Shown here: piece after piece, positions 9,201-16,637 of the stretch
Numbering within the stretch: position 1 is the stretch's first letter
How the letters are laid out: the number at the start of each line of letters is the position of its first letter
Assembly: GCA_022711465.1 (NCBI GenBank)
Contig: JAKLEZ010000001.1
Coordinates: forward strand, 310,001 to 374,000
Direction: 5' to 3'
Source of the DNA: Planctomycetota bacterium
GTDB taxonomy: Bacteria > Planctomycetota > Phycisphaerae > UBA1845 > PWPN01
Length of the DNA: 64,000 bases
Program-made: the position numbers and the translations under genes
Notes under the pieces: model-generated
Seen by the model: the letters and a program-made list of their open reading frames with translations, nothing else
Database searches by the model: none
What the model was told of the DNA's origin: nothing

Positions 9201-10130
9201 TCAGTGACGGCGGCGAACCAGGACGGACACGGCGAGGAGCAGACCGAAGGCCGTGGTGGGTTCGGGAACCTGGATCGCCCAGAGGTCAAACGCCGTGCCG
9301 CTCATTTCCGTGGGCGCTTCGACGTCCAGATAGCCGATCGAGCCGTCGATCACTCGCACGCCGGCGGGGGTGAAGCTGAGTCCGGAGTCCCGGACGAGAT
9401 GGAGCAATCCGGTCTTGGTGCTGACGAAGACGTTGTCGTAGTCTGACCAGACGGCGATGCCGGTTGCCCCGCTGAAGAGGTCGTTGTGCGAGCGGACCAG
9501 TTGTCCGCCGGCGAACTCGTCGAAACCGGTATCGCGGAGGCCGAAGGTGATGGTGATGTTGCGTGACCGGCAGGCCACGTCGACGTAGCTTCCGGGGAAG
9601 ATGTCGCCCATTTGGGCCCAGGTGGTCGCCCCGGTGCGGTTGTACTCGTAGATCGTGCCGTCGCTCTTGAGTGCCCACAGCCGATCCTGGTCGTTGGCGA
9701 TCGTTCCGGCGACGAAATCAGAGCCGGTGGCGATGGTGGATTCGACGATCCAGCTGGGGCTGACCCAGCGGATCTCGTTGATTCCGGTGGCGTCGGTGAT
9801 GAACATACGGGAGCCGTTGCGCAGGTCGTCGCTGTCCACATCGCGCACGGTCGGGCTGTTGAGCACCTGGCCGGCGAAGCCGTACTGGCCGGGGGGGCCG
9901 GCAAGTCGGTAGTACTCGGCCACGCCGCTCGCGTCGGACAGGGCGACAATCTCGTTGACGCCACCGGCCTGATAGGCAGCCACGCCGTGCGTGAAACTGC
10001 CGGGCGCGAAGTTAGGCGAGCTCCATCCGCCTGCGGTGTAGGTCCATTCGGCCATGTTCCCGGCCAAGGCGAAGCCCGGCAACAGCAGGCCGGTCAACGC
10101 CGCCATCAGTATCGCTCGCTGGATATGCAT
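9201..10130 (-). CDS. Secreted single-copy member of the local shared-domain family, PEP-CTERM sorted
   Basis: 309 residues: signal peptide (1-23), one copy of the local ~250-residue domain (26-275) and a PEP-CTERM tail (VPEP at 288-291, hydrophobic 292-304, RRRH end). The domain shows the same ordered landmarks as its two upstream neighbours: GSFTHGVAAYQAGG, DSDDLRNGSRMF, ANDQDRLWAL, GSYVDVA, LRDTGFDE, LVRSHNDLFSGATGIAVWSDYDN, GLLHLVRD, and PAGVRVID...GYLDV. I do not recognise the domain. Repeating strand-turn units with Asp-rich turns suggest a beta-propeller. The start is set by AAGGGAGGAGAG just upstream. PEP-CTERM tails are processed by an exosortase; none is encoded here. It is the last gene of the operon, 79 bases after the two-domain protein. 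Confidence 0.82.
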   Translation of the reverse strand: MHIQRAILMAALTGLLLPGFALAGNMAEWTYTAGGWSSPNFAPGSFTHGVAAYQAGGVNEIVALSDASGVAEYYRLAGPPGQYGFAGQVLNSPTVRDVDSDDLRNGSRMFITDATGINEIRWVSPSWIVESTIATGSDFVAGTIANDQDRLWALKSDGTIYEYNRTGATTWAQMGDIFPGSYVDVACRSRNITITFGLRDTGFDEFAGGQLVRSHNDLFSGATGIAVWSDYDNVFVSTKTGLLHLVRDSGLSFTPAGVRVIDGSIGYLDVEAPTEMSGTAFDLWAIQVPEPTTAFGLLLAVSVLVRRRH

Positions 10131-10209
10131 CGCTACTCTCCTCCCTTCAAGAAGATCTGTGCCTCCAGGCCTGGCCCTCGCCAAGCCATGGTGAAATGTA
10201 CCCACGCGC

Positions 10210-12165
10210 TCACTTTCCGCAAGCAGAATCCGCGGTGACGGCCGGTCCCTTGAAGCAATTCTTGAATGCCTGGAGGTCGGCCCCGTCCACGTCCGTGTCA
10301 TGATCGCGGTCAAAGCACTTGCACTTGACGGGGTCAAAGAACGCCATGCCGCCGTCGCCGGTGTAGCAGGCCTGCCAGCGGCCGAAATCGGCCTGGTCCA
10401 CGTCGCTGTCGGCGTCCGCGTCGGCGAACGGGACGCTGCATCCGGTGACGGGCAGGCCGGTGACGCCGCGGCAGTACAGGAGGGCGCCGGGGATGCTGGC
10501 GCCCTCGGTACTGGTGGCGACATCGCGATAGGGCTGCGGGTCGATGACCCGAACATGAGCGGGATCGAACTTGAGATGATCCGGGCCGCCGATCGTGCGG
10601 GGCACGTACAGCAGGCCGCCGGTGGTGCTCACGAAGAGGCTGTCCTGATCGACCCAGGTGGCGATCCCGGTTACCCCGGAGAACAGGTTGTCGTGCGAGC
10701 GAACGATCTGCTGGTTCTCGACTTCGTCGATGCCGGTGTCGCGGAGCAGGAAGACGAGGGCCGTCGGATAGAGGGATCTGGCCGCGACGTCGACGTAGCC
10801 GCCAGCGATGGTCGCCCCCTCGTTCCAGGTCAGCTCGCCCGCGCCGGATCGAATGAACTCACGAGCGTTCCCGTTCTGGATCGCCCACAGCCGGTCCTGG
10901 TCAAAGGCGATCACCGCGCTGGTGAAGCCGGAGCCGACCGCGACGGTGGACGCGAAGCTCCAGACTCCGTTGCCCCAGAGGTACTCAGCAATCCCGGATT
11001 CGTCGGCCACGAAGATGCGTGAGCCGTTTCTGCTGTCATCCGAAGTGAGATCCGTGGCGTTCAGGAGGTCCAGTTTGGCCCCGGTCGGGGACCAGCTGCC
11101 GTTGGCGTACAGCCACTCCTCAACGCCGGCCGCACCGATCAGCCCCACCAGCATGGGCGAGCCGCCGTACATCCAGACGGATGCACCGTGGGCAAAATCA
11201 CCGGTGATGCTGGAACTGTTCTTGAAGGTCATCACGCCGCCGATCTGAGCCCACCGTTTGATCTCGCCGGCCGAGGTTACGGCATAGGCCACCAACGTTC
11301 CCACCGCGTCCTCGGTGGGACCGTCCACGTCGAGGTATCCTGAGGTGTTGTCGATGACGGTCATGCCCGCGGGGGTGAAGTTGTTGGTGGCCGGATCGCG
11401 GACCAGGTGCAGCAAGCCGCTGTCGGTCGCCACGAAGACGTTGTCGTAATCTGACCAGACCGCGATAGCGGCGGCTCCGGTGAAGAGGTTGTTGTGCGAA
11501 CGGAGCAGTGAGCCGCCCGAATACTCGTCGAAGCCGGTCGCACGCAAGGCAAACACCAGACCGGCGTCGGGAGCCTTGGCCAGCGACTTGGCGGCCACAT
11601 CCAGGTAACTACCGGTGATGGTAGCCCCCGCCTCCCAGGTCGTGGCCGCGGTTCGGTTGAACTCGCGGAGGTTGCCGTTCTGGACCGCCCAGACCCGATC
11701 CTGGTCATTGGTGATGACCAGGGCGGTGAAGCCCGACTCCGTGGAAATGGTGGATTGGAGCAGCCAAGGCAAACCGCTCTGCATGTATTCGGCCAGGCCG
11801 GTCGGACTGGCGACGAAGATCCGCGCCCCGTTGCGGGTGTCGTCGGAATCGACATCCATGACGGTCGTATCGAGGATGTTCGTGCCGGTGAGGTCGTACA
11901 CACCGGGGGTGACGAAGCCCATCACATACTCGTGGATCCCGGCGGCATTGGTAGCGGCGAGACCGTTGCCGGTCAGGCCGCCGGCGGTGTAGGTGGCGAG
12001 TCCGTGGGTGAAGCCGTTTGTGACCAGGGTGGGATCTGCTGCCCAGGAGCCGCCGGCGATCTTGCCGGACCATTCCCTCATGTCCGCCCGTGATGGAGCG
12101 ACACACAGAGCTGCCAGCAGGATTACTCCGCCGGAGCCCGCCAACCGAAATCGACTGAACTTCAT
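10210..12165 (-). CDS. Secreted protein with two tandem copies of the local domain plus dockerin-like tail
   Basis: 651 residues: signal peptide (1-27), domain copy 1 (about 29-284), domain copy 2 (about 301-555), then a Cys-containing linker and a dockerin-like pair of calcium loops (581-640: DADADSDVDQADF and DRDHDTDVDGADL, with 'CYTGDGG' and 'CFKGP'). Each copy carries GF(T/A)HG, DSDD-x-RNG(A/S)RIFVA, DQDR(V/L)WA(V/I)QNGN-x-REF, LR-T-G-DE, RSH(N/D)NLF(T/S)G and the closing (I)D...DV. The duplication is clearly internal and old, since the copies are diverged. The start at 12165 follows an excellent AAGGAGG site. It lies 39 bases after the toroid-containing paralogue, probably in the same transcript. 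Likely an extracellular glycan-binding or surface-assembly protein; that role is inferred. Confidence 0.82.
   Translation of the reverse strand: MKFSRFRLAGSGGVILLAALCVAPSRADMREWSGKIAGGSWAADPTLVTNGFTHGLATYTAGGLTGNGLAATNAAGIHEYVMGFVTPGVYDLTGTNILDTTVMDVDSDDTRNGARIFVASPTGLAEYMQSGLPWLLQSTISTESGFTALVITNDQDRVWAVQNGNLREFNRTAATTWEAGATITGSYLDVAAKSLAKAPDAGLVFALRATGFDEYSGGSLLRSHNNLFTGAAAIAVWSDYDNVFVATDSGLLHLVRDPATNNFTPAGMTVIDNTSGYLDVDGPTEDAVGTLVAYAVTSAGEIKRWAQIGGVMTFKNSSSITGDFAHGASVWMYGGSPMLVGLIGAAGVEEWLYANGSWSPTGAKLDLLNATDLTSDDSRNGSRIFVADESGIAEYLWGNGVWSFASTVAVGSGFTSAVIAFDQDRLWAIQNGNAREFIRSGAGELTWNEGATIAGGYVDVAARSLYPTALVFLLRDTGIDEVENQQIVRSHDNLFSGVTGIATWVDQDSLFVSTTGGLLYVPRTIGGPDHLKFDPAHVRVIDPQPYRDVATSTEGASIPGALLYCRGVTGLPVTGCSVPFADADADSDVDQADFGRWQACYTGDGGMAFFDPVKCKCFDRDHDTDVDGADLQAFKNCFKGPAVTADSACGK
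10501..12081 (-). repeat. Two tandem protein-domain repeats (~250 residues each)
   Basis: Two coding copies, 11314-12081 and 10501-11265, of the same domain. Further copies are at 13912-14655 (toroid protein) and 9306-10055 (PEP-CTERM protein). The relationship is seen in the shared motif order GHG/THG - RNGSR - DQDR-WA - LRDTG-DE - RSHNNLFSG - D-DN-FVS - GLLHL-R - D...YLDV. The copies are diverged at DNA level, so recent slippage is not the cause. Confidence 0.8.
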
Positions 12166-12204
12166 GACCGTCCTCCTTCGTATCTGACTTGCCTTGCCGG
12201 CCAA

Positions 12205-14766
12205 TCAAAACGCCCCAAACAGCCGTTGAGGAACTGCATCCAGTTCCAGAAAGGCCTGAAGTAACATCCCCACCCCGTCGGTACTCTCGTAGTAGGGTTT
12301 GGCGGGGTGACCCTTGAACATGCCGTTCACGAACAGCTTGCGTGCGGCCTCGCGTCCCAACTGCTTGGCGATACCGAGGTGATGCGGGTCGTACGTAGCC
12401 AGGTAGAGATGAACGTAGAACGAGATCACTCGCCCGTAGTTTTCCGCGTAGGTACCGCCCGTTTTTGCGACCAACGGCAGGGCAGCGGTGAGTTCATCGT
12501 ACCACCGCCGGCCGACCTTTGCCGGCAGATTTGCCTCGATCACCGCCGCCCACCGGCGAGCGGCGGTCAGCAGTTCCGGATCGCCGCAGAGTTCGTACCC
12601 CAGCATGCAGGACTGGGCGGCGATTTCGGCGAACTCGTAGGAATAGATGAGCGTGCGCCACACATCGATCGGGCCGGAGGGCATGACCGCGTCGTAGCCG
12701 GGCCCCTTGGGTTGCTGCGGCACAGGGGTACCGTCCAGGGCCAGCATGGCCCAGTAGTCGTTCATCGGCGCATCGTAGGCATACCGGTCATAGGCCTTGA
12801 GATGTGAGACCGCCATGTCGCGGAAGAACGGGTCTTGAGTCAACTGGTAGCAGCGGAGCAAGAGGCTCGCGTAAGGCCCGGGAATAGTCGTGAAGCAATG
12901 ATTGGAGTCATAGCGCCCGGCGACGATGGGGGCATCCGGGATGAGCAGGGTCGTCGTGTTACGGTGCCGCCAATGCCAATTGACCACGAGCTTGGAGCGA
13001 TTCAGCCAGGTCGTGTCGCCGGTCTTGGTGTAGAGGTAGGCGAAGGCGAGGGCGAACTCGCCCCCGGCGAACGCGAAATCGCAGCCCCGCGACGCATCGT
13101 CGTGGCGGTTGAACTCGCCGGTCGCCTTGTCCACGATGTGCCAGGTCCAGATGCCCTCGATCTCGCGGCGAGTCGCGACCGGATCGATCCGCCAGAGGTC
13201 ATCCCAGATCGGGTGGAGAATCAGGGTCTCGTGGGGCCCGTTCGCATCTCCGCCGGCCTGGTCGGCGTAGGCATCGTAGAAGATGTGCGAGCCCCAGACG
13301 AGCATGCCGTTGGGCTTGACTGCATGGGCCAGGGTGTAGGCGATGTAGTCGTCGGCCGCCTTGGCGTAGCGGGATTTGTTGGTGAGCTGGCCGCAGCGGT
13401 ACAGGGCCCGGATGGTGGCCTGGTCGTACCAGAGGTTGGAGCCGCGCGGGTTACGGCGCTGCGGCCGGCCCTCGCAGCGCACGTTGCCATCCAGGAGGAG
13501 TGGATTCGGCGGTGAAATGCGGTCGTGCACGTCGATGATGCTCATGAGCAGCGGGGTCTCGACCGGGCCGTAGCGATCCGTGCCGTATTCCAGCAGGTTG
13601 TCGAGATGCTGAAGGACGTATTCCCGCCACCCGAGCAGCGGTGGCGTGCAGGGTGAAGGCAGGTCCTGGCCGGACATGCACGCCTGAAGAAGGCCGAAAT
13701 CACCGAGATCGACATCGCCGTCGCGGTCCATATCGGACTCGAGGCAATCGGCGGATCGCGGCACGCCCTCGCCCGACAGGCAGGCGAGGAATCCGCCAAG
13801 ATCCTCCGCATCGACGTCACCGTCGAAATTGAGATCACCGTCGCCTTTGATCGCGGGGTAGTTGAAGGTCGCCGCGGGTGTCAGGCCGTACACGCTGATC
13901 GGTCCGATGGTGTTCTCAGTCTCGCAGATGACGTCGAGGTAGGGACCGGCGGGATCGACGAGCCTGACGTTGGCCGATTCGAACTGGAGGCTTTTAGATC
14001 CCGGGGCGGTCGTGCGGAGCAGGTGCAGCAATCCTCCCGTCGCACTCACGAAGATGTTGTCCTGATCGGACCAGGTTGCGATGCCGGTGGCCCCGCTGAA
14101 GAGGTTGTTATGCGTGCGGACGATGCGGTTGCCCTCGATTTCGTCGAGGCCGGTGTCGCGAAGCAGGAAGACGACGGCCGTCGGGCAGGCGGAGCGAACG
14201 GTCACATCCACGTAGTTGCCGGAGAAGGTTTGGCCGGCGGACCAGGTATTTCCTCCGGCGGCGCGGGTGTATTCGCATACCGTGCCGCCCTGGACCGCCC
14301 AGAAGCGATCCTGGTCGTTGCCCACCGCCCCGGCGGTGAAGCCCGGACCGGCGGCAACGATCGACACCGGATTCCATGTCGTTGTGTCCCAGAGGTACTC
14401 AGTCACGCCGCGGTCGTCGACGAGGAACAGCCGGGAGCCGTTTCGTCGGTCGTCAGACACGATGTCGCGGCCGGAGGAAGTGGCGATGGAGTAGCCGGTC
14501 GGGGTGAAGCCGAGGTACTCGTATACGCCGGTCGAGTTGATGAGGGCCATGGCGTTGGGCAGGCCGCCGGCGGTATAGAGGGCCATGCCGTGCCCGAAGT
14601 CGCCTTCGAGGGCGGTGGTCGGATACCACTGGTCGTTGGACAGGGTCCACTGCCGGACACCGGCACCGGCCGGCACGATGGTGGCGAGGGTGATCAGCGC
14701 GCCCACCCCGGCGGCGCGCTGCCAGCGTCTCGCCTCGGCCATCCCCATCCTCCGCATCCGCTTCAC
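12205..14766 (-). CDS. Secreted protein: local domain, central dockerin-like module, C-terminal alpha/alpha-toroid (glycosidase/lyase-like)
   Basis: 853 residues in three parts. After a signal peptide (about 18-36) comes one copy of the local domain (38-285; GDFGHGMALYTAGG, DDRRNGSRLF, NDQDRFWAV, LLRDTGLDE, RTHNNLFSGATGIATWSDQDN). A dockerin-like module follows in the middle rather than at the end (309-366; DLNFDGDVDAEDL, DMDRDGDVDLGDF). The C-terminal ~470 residues are helical, with repeated aromatic-rich pairs (NLWYDQATIRALYRCG, WTWHIVDKATGEFNRHDD, GGEFALAFAYLYTKTGD, NYWAMLALDG), typical of six-hairpin toroid glycosidases and uronate lyases; no exact family is recognised. A GTG start is used because GAGGAG lies 9 bases upstream; an ATG at 14757 is possible. 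It is 45 bases after the prepilin-like gene. Confidence 0.82.
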   Translation of the reverse strand: MKRMRRMGMAEARRWQRAAGVGALITLATIVPAGAGVRQWTLSNDQWYPTTALEGDFGHGMALYTAGGLPNAMALINSTGVYEYLGFTPTGYSIATSSGRDIVSDDRRNGSRLFLVDDRGVTEYLWDTTTWNPVSIVAAGPGFTAGAVGNDQDRFWAVQGGTVCEYTRAAGGNTWSAGQTFSGNYVDVTVRSACPTAVVFLLRDTGLDEIEGNRIVRTHNNLFSGATGIATWSDQDNIFVSATGGLLHLLRTTAPGSKSLQFESANVRLVDPAGPYLDVICETENTIGPISVYGLTPAATFNYPAIKGDGDLNFDGDVDAEDLGGFLACLSGEGVPRSADCLESDMDRDGDVDLGDFGLLQACMSGQDLPSPCTPPLLGWREYVLQHLDNLLEYGTDRYGPVETPLLMSIIDVHDRISPPNPLLLDGNVRCEGRPQRRNPRGSNLWYDQATIRALYRCGQLTNKSRYAKAADDYIAYTLAHAVKPNGMLVWGSHIFYDAYADQAGGDANGPHETLILHPIWDDLWRIDPVATRREIEGIWTWHIVDKATGEFNRHDDASRGCDFAFAGGEFALAFAYLYTKTGDTTWLNRSKLVVNWHWRHRNTTTLLIPDAPIVAGRYDSNHCFTTIPGPYASLLLRCYQLTQDPFFRDMAVSHLKAYDRYAYDAPMNDYWAMLALDGTPVPQQPKGPGYDAVMPSGPIDVWRTLIYSYEFAEIAAQSCMLGYELCGDPELLTAARRWAAVIEANLPAKVGRRWYDELTAALPLVAKTGGTYAENYGRVISFYVHLYLATYDPHHLGIAKQLGREAARKLFVNGMFKGHPAKPYYESTDGVGMLLQAFLELDAVPQRLFGAF

Positions 14767-14811
14767 CGGTAGCTACTCCTCGGTCGACCTGATCTCACGA
14801 CCGGGCGGGCA

Positions 14812-15591
14812 TCACCTGCTTGGCACCAGTGGCCGCCCCCGATCCGACCATTCGAGCCAGTACTTGGCCCGCACGAAGTTGGCATGTCCGTCGGCAAAGA
14901 CCATGTTGCCCCCCTTGAGGACGACGTGCGGATCCTCCGGATCGTCGATCACCAGGTTCTGCCCCGGGTTGTCCGCGTCGTGGATGATGCAGACTTCGGT
15001 CGTCTTCTTGGTTTTGCCGACCTGAAGGGGCCAGGTCTTGTCGTAGGGAGGGTCGGCGTAGTTGAACCGCCAGCGTGCCGGGGTGGATTCGCCCGGACCC
15101 ACCGCGGGGTCGACCTTGATGTAGTACAGGAACGGGATGTACTCGAAGGCCATGCCCTGGCGAGTCGTGCCGCGTACATAGCTGTTCTCGAGGTCATCCA
15201 CGAAGCCGTCCGCGTCGGAGTCGACGGACCGGACCGTATTGTGGGCGCCGGGGCACTCGAACACCCGGAGGTTGGGTGCATACCTGGGGTAGTACAGGCC
15301 CATGTTATCGCCGCCCAGATTGTAGTACGTGGAGGAACTCGGGCCGATGTCGATCTTGGCCGGGTCCAGGGGGGGGATGTAATCCCTGTGCATGTGCGAG
15401 TACTGCATCGCCCCGAGCCCCAGCTGGGCGAGGTTGTGGAGGCAGACCGTTGACTGGGACACGGCCCTGGCCCGGGTCAGCGAAGGGAAGAGGACCGCGA
15501 TCAGCAAGGCGATGATCGCAACCACCACCAGGACTTCGATGAGGGTGAAGCCGCGCCGACGGCGTCCGCTGTGCCAGATGCTGTCGCGCAT
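14812..15591 (-). CDS. Prepilin-like protein with type II secretion N-terminal methylation motif and FADG tail
   Basis: 259 residues. A basic leader RRRRG precedes the prepilin peptidase site G-FTLIE and a 20-residue hydrophobic helix (VLVVVAIIALLIAVLFPSL). This is the class III/pseudopilin signature. The C-terminal end has VFADGHANFVRAKYW, the 'FADG-x-H/V-F' mark of the large planctomycete prepilin-like families, which occur in many copies per genome and whose role is unknown. A CPG/CLHN cysteine pair and calcium-type Asp loops (DSDADGFVDDLEN) lie between. The start at 15591 follows GGGAGA. It lies 29 bases after the GntR gene and 45 bases before the toroid protein, so it looks like part of that operon. 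Confidence 0.85.
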   Translation of the reverse strand: MRDSIWHSGRRRRGFTLIEVLVVVAIIALLIAVLFPSLTRARAVSQSTVCLHNLAQLGLGAMQYSHMHRDYIPPLDPAKIDIGPSSSTYYNLGGDNMGLYYPRYAPNLRVFECPGAHNTVRSVDSDADGFVDDLENSYVRGTTRQGMAFEYIPFLYYIKVDPAVGPGESTPARWRFNYADPPYDKTWPLQVGKTKKTTEVCIIHDADNPGQNLVIDDPEDPHVVLKGGNMVFADGHANFVRAKYWLEWSDRGRPLVPSR

Positions 15592-15620
15592 GAGGCGTAT
15601 CTCCCGTTTGCGTCGGACCC

Positions 15621-16367
15621 TCACACCGTCTGGTTCGGACTTCCCGCCTCTTCGGCCTCCAGCCAACGCAGCTGGCGGTCGAAATGCTCTCGAAGGACGC
15701 GTGTCGCCAGGGCATCATCATGGGCGGCCGCGGCCTCGATCAGCAGCCTGTGCTCGTGTACCGTCCTGTCGATTTCTTCCTGATCGAGGTGACGCTTGAC
15801 GATGGCGTCCTCCAAGCTGGGATGGGTGAAGAAGGCCCTCAGGAGTCCGACCATATTGGACAAGAGCCGGTTTCCTGAGGCGGCCAGGAACATCTCGTGC
15901 AGCCTCAGGTCCAGCTCGATGTGGTCACCATTGCTGCGGGTTGCGGTCTCAAACCGGCTCTGAACCTCGCGCATCCCCGCGATCTGCTCCGGGGTAACCC
16001 GCTTGAGCACAAAGGGCAGGGCGGCCAGCTCCAGGGCGGCTCGGGCTTCGAGGACCTCCCGAAGACTGAGATCGCTGAGGAAGAACTGGGCGACCAGGGC
16101 CTCCACGACCTGCTCATAGGCGAACTCGCGCACCCGCGTGCCGCTGCGCGGGCGGGATTCCAGCAGCCCGCTGACTGAGAGACCCTTGATCGCTTCCCGA
16201 AGGGTGGGGCGACTGACCTTCAGCTGCCGCGCCAGATCGTGTTCGCCGGGCAGACGATCACCCGGCTTGAGCCGGTTGGCGAAGATGTAGTTTTTGACCT
16301 GGCGTACCACGTGGTCGGCTCGGGTGCCCTGCCTGCGGGCGTTCACATTGTTGGGGGCCTCGGCCAT
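15621..16367 (-). CDS. GntR-family (FadR/FCD subfamily) transcriptional regulator
   Basis: 248 residues. N-terminal winged helix-turn-helix of the GntR type (about 19-80: 'VVRQVKNYIFANRLKPGDRLPGE', 'DLARQLKVSRPTLREAIKGL', 'GLLESRPRSGTRV'). The C-terminal all-helical FCD effector domain (about 90-235) has 'LRLHEMFLAASGN' and 'EHRLLIEAAAAHD', carrying the Asp/His residues that bind metal and organic-acid ligands in FCD regulators. Such proteins usually repress sugar-acid catabolic genes until the acid binds. The gene is divergent from the mutarotase-SDR-dehydratase operon and is followed by the prepilin and shared-domain genes. Two sites matching the FadR-type consensus flank the divergent promoter region. 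The ATG at 16367 follows AGGAAT. Confidence 0.9.
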   Translation of the reverse strand: MAEAPNNVNARRQGTRADHVVRQVKNYIFANRLKPGDRLPGEHDLARQLKVSRPTLREAIKGLSVSGLLESRPRSGTRVREFAYEQVVEALVAQFFLSDLSLREVLEARAALELAALPFVLKRVTPEQIAGMREVQSRFETATRSNGDHIELDLRLHEMFLAASGNRLLSNMVGLLRAFFTHPSLEDAIVKRHLDQEEIDRTVHEHRLLIEAAAAHDDALATRVLREHFDRQLRWLEAEEAGSPNQTV

Positions 16368-16477
16368 GGCATTCCTGGTCGCACAAGTCGAACGTGGTCC
16401 CGATCGCACTCCGCCGGGAGGACTGCTGGGTTCATCGTACGCGGAGCGGCCATACGGGTCAAGAGAAAAAGGGCTAT

Positions 16478-16490
16478 TTGTCTGACAATT
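16478..16490. promoter_or_regulatory. Predicted GntR operator, left site
   Basis: TTGTCTGACAATT contains the near-palindrome TTGTC-T-GACAA (16478-16488), which fits the FadR-type consensus TnGTnnnACnA at every fixed position. It is the exact reverse complement of the right site at 16561-16573. Centres are 85 bp apart, about eight helical turns, so looping or co-operative binding is possible. It lies 111 bp upstream of the GntR start. Confidence 0.75.
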
Positions 16491-16560
16491 GAACCGGCAG
16501 AATAGGCCAACAAGCGTACGTTCTGCCCTTGATTCAGATGCTCAGGTCTGATAAGGTCTC

Positions 16561-16573
16561 AATTGTCAGACAA
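16561..16573. promoter_or_regulatory. Predicted GntR operator, right site
   Basis: AATTGTCAGACAA is the exact reverse complement of the left site. The core TTGTCAGACAA (16563-16573) matches TnGTnnnACnA. It is 65 bp upstream of the mutarotase ATG and immediately follows a weak promoter-like TTGATT (16529-16534) and TAAGGT (16552-16557) with 17-base spacing. Binding here would cover the expected transcription start and repress the plus-strand operon. Confidence 0.75.
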
Positions 16574-16637
16574 GTCGAATCTGTGTTCAGTTGGATATGC
16601 CGCCTGGGTTTGCCGCGGCGGGAACGGGGAGCCGAGC

